5,758 bases of DNA from SHLJ01 sp041618535. Its GTDB lineage: Bacteria; Bacteroidota; Bacteroidia; Flavobacteriales; Flavobacteriaceae. Every line of letters begins with the position of its first letter. Within the stretch, counting starts at the first letter, position 1. The DNA lies in the NCBI GenBank assembly GCA_041618535.1, contig JBFKFP010000170.1:1-5758 (forward strand), written 5' to 3'. The translations under genes and the position numbers were made by a program. Shown one piece after another: positions 5,017-5,758 of the stretch. The notes below the pieces were generated by a model that did not search any database, was not told the origin of the DNA, and worked only from the letters and a program-made list of their open reading frames with translations.

Positions 5017-5715
5017 TTAAGGCTTAAGAACTTTAAAATGCGCCCAGTACTTTTGATTAATCCTGGTATCAATGGTCTTGAAACCAATATTCTCTAACCA
5101 ACAGATCTGGTCATTAAAATTGTCTGGCCTGTCAAATTCTTCATAATGCTCCATAAGCCATTCCCATTTATCTGAACCAAAATTATTTTTCACCACGAAG
5201 CTCTTCCATGATGCCAATAAATTTTGATGGTCGGGATTATTTTTGTTGATCATTAAATCTGAGCTACAAAAAACACCACCAGATTTTAAAGTGTTAAAGA
5301 TGCTTTCAAAAATGAATAGCTTTTCCTTTGTATCGCAATGGTGCAAACTAAATCCGGCAATCACCAGTCCAAATTGATCAGGCTCAAAAACAAAATCTTT
5401 AAAGTACGATTGTTCACAGGATATGTTATAATGCACAAAGCGTTCTTTGCATGCATCTAACATGCTTTTCGAAGCATCCAATAAAATGTAATTAGCTCTG
5501 GGGAATAACTTCATAACCTGTGTGGTAGCATTACCATTACCACATCCAATATCCAGAATGTTTTTAGGTGCATATCCCTGGGGATAACCTGTGGAAAATG
5601 CTTCTATCAGGTCCAGATAATATGGCACGCATTTTATCATATCTTCTGTATAGTTAGAAGCAAACGAGTTAAATTCCTCTTCTAAATTGGCCTGTATTCT
5701 TGTCTTGTTATCCAA
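5017..5715 (-). CDS. Class I SAM-dependent methyltransferase
   Basis: 232-aa cytosolic Rossmann-fold methyltransferase. Motif I, L54-D-I-G-C-G-N-G61, binds the methionine end of SAM, and D80 at the end of the second strand (YILLDASKSML) is placed to hold the ribose. GLVIAGFSLHHC fits motif IV and post-motif helix patterns, and LKSGGVFCSSDLM the strand-5 region. The C-terminal part (DKWEWLMEHYEEF, then QICWLENIGFKTIDTR and YWAHFKVLKP) resembles small-molecule or tRNA-wobble-type methyltransferases, but the substrate cannot be assigned. The longest frame opens at a TTG at 5715. An in-frame stop lies upstream with no ATG between, and the first internal Met (M26) would remove conserved N-terminal helix. 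Only an imperfect -7 element (TAACTTTA, minus strand, 5722-5729) precedes it. GC is lower than in the left half of the window: 23 of 60 bases at 5041-5100 against 32 of 60 at 1321-1380. Confidence 0.88.
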   Translation of the reverse strand: MDNKTRIQANLEEEFNSFASNYTEDMIKCVPYYLDLIEAFSTGYPQGYAPKNILDIGCGNGNATTQVMKLFPRANYILLDASKSMLDACKERFVHYNISCEQSYFKDFVFEPDQFGLVIAGFSLHHCDTKEKLFIFESIFNTLKSGGVFCSSDLMINKNNPDHQNLLASWKSFVVKNNFGSDKWEWLMEHYEEFDRPDNFNDQICWLENIGFKTIDTRINQKYWAHFKVLKP

Positions 5716-5758
5716 CAGGTATAAAGTTAAAGAATGAATTTACGGTTATTTGAAAAAA

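Overview
The window reads as chromosomal DNA of a Bacteroidota member, most likely a Flavobacteriaceae-type marine or environmental bacterium. Three things point there: a secreted peptidase with a C-terminal type IX secretion (T9SS) sorting domain, several promoters of the Bacteroidota form (TAnnTTTG at -7), and start codons that lack Shine-Dalgarno sequences. No species can be named from the sequence alone.

Layout. Left edge, minus strand: the first codons of a gene beginning MTVADL (probably feoA), preceded by a SCO1/SenC copper chaperone gene (61-741). An 84-bp divergent intergenic region separates this from a plus-strand M1-family zinc aminopeptidase (826-2760) that carries a signal peptide and a T9SS tail. 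After a 77-bp gap with its own promoter comes the site-2 protease RseP (2838-4178). These are ordinary, apparently intact genes.

The unusual part is 4179-5016. A strong promoter (TTGACA, 17 bp, TATATTTG) drives a long leader, tRNA-Asn(GUU) at 4365-4438, two tandem long hairpins and a strong intrinsic terminator at 4512-4549. The leader holds a second copy of the tRNA's first bases, split by a 20-bp palindrome and followed by a tRNA-like D-arm on the opposite strand. The start codon of a small GIY-YIG nuclease gene (4550-4843) lies directly at the end of the terminator T-run. About 115 bp past that gene is a near-copy of the 3' end of the tRNA. The tRNA is thus bracketed by fragments of itself with a nuclease gene inside the right-hand interval, a layout that suggests a tRNA-targeting mobile or homing unit. 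This interpretation is inference; no integrase or transposase is present.

Right edge, minus strand: a class I SAM-dependent methyltransferase (5017-5715) with a TTG start and visibly lower GC than the left half, separated from the convergent nuclease gene by terminators. Functionally the left half concerns the cell envelope and metal handling (copper delivery to cytochrome oxidase, probable iron uptake, secreted proteolysis, regulated membrane proteolysis). The right half is a tRNA locus with accessory genes. No CRISPR array, complete insertion sequence or rRNA is present.
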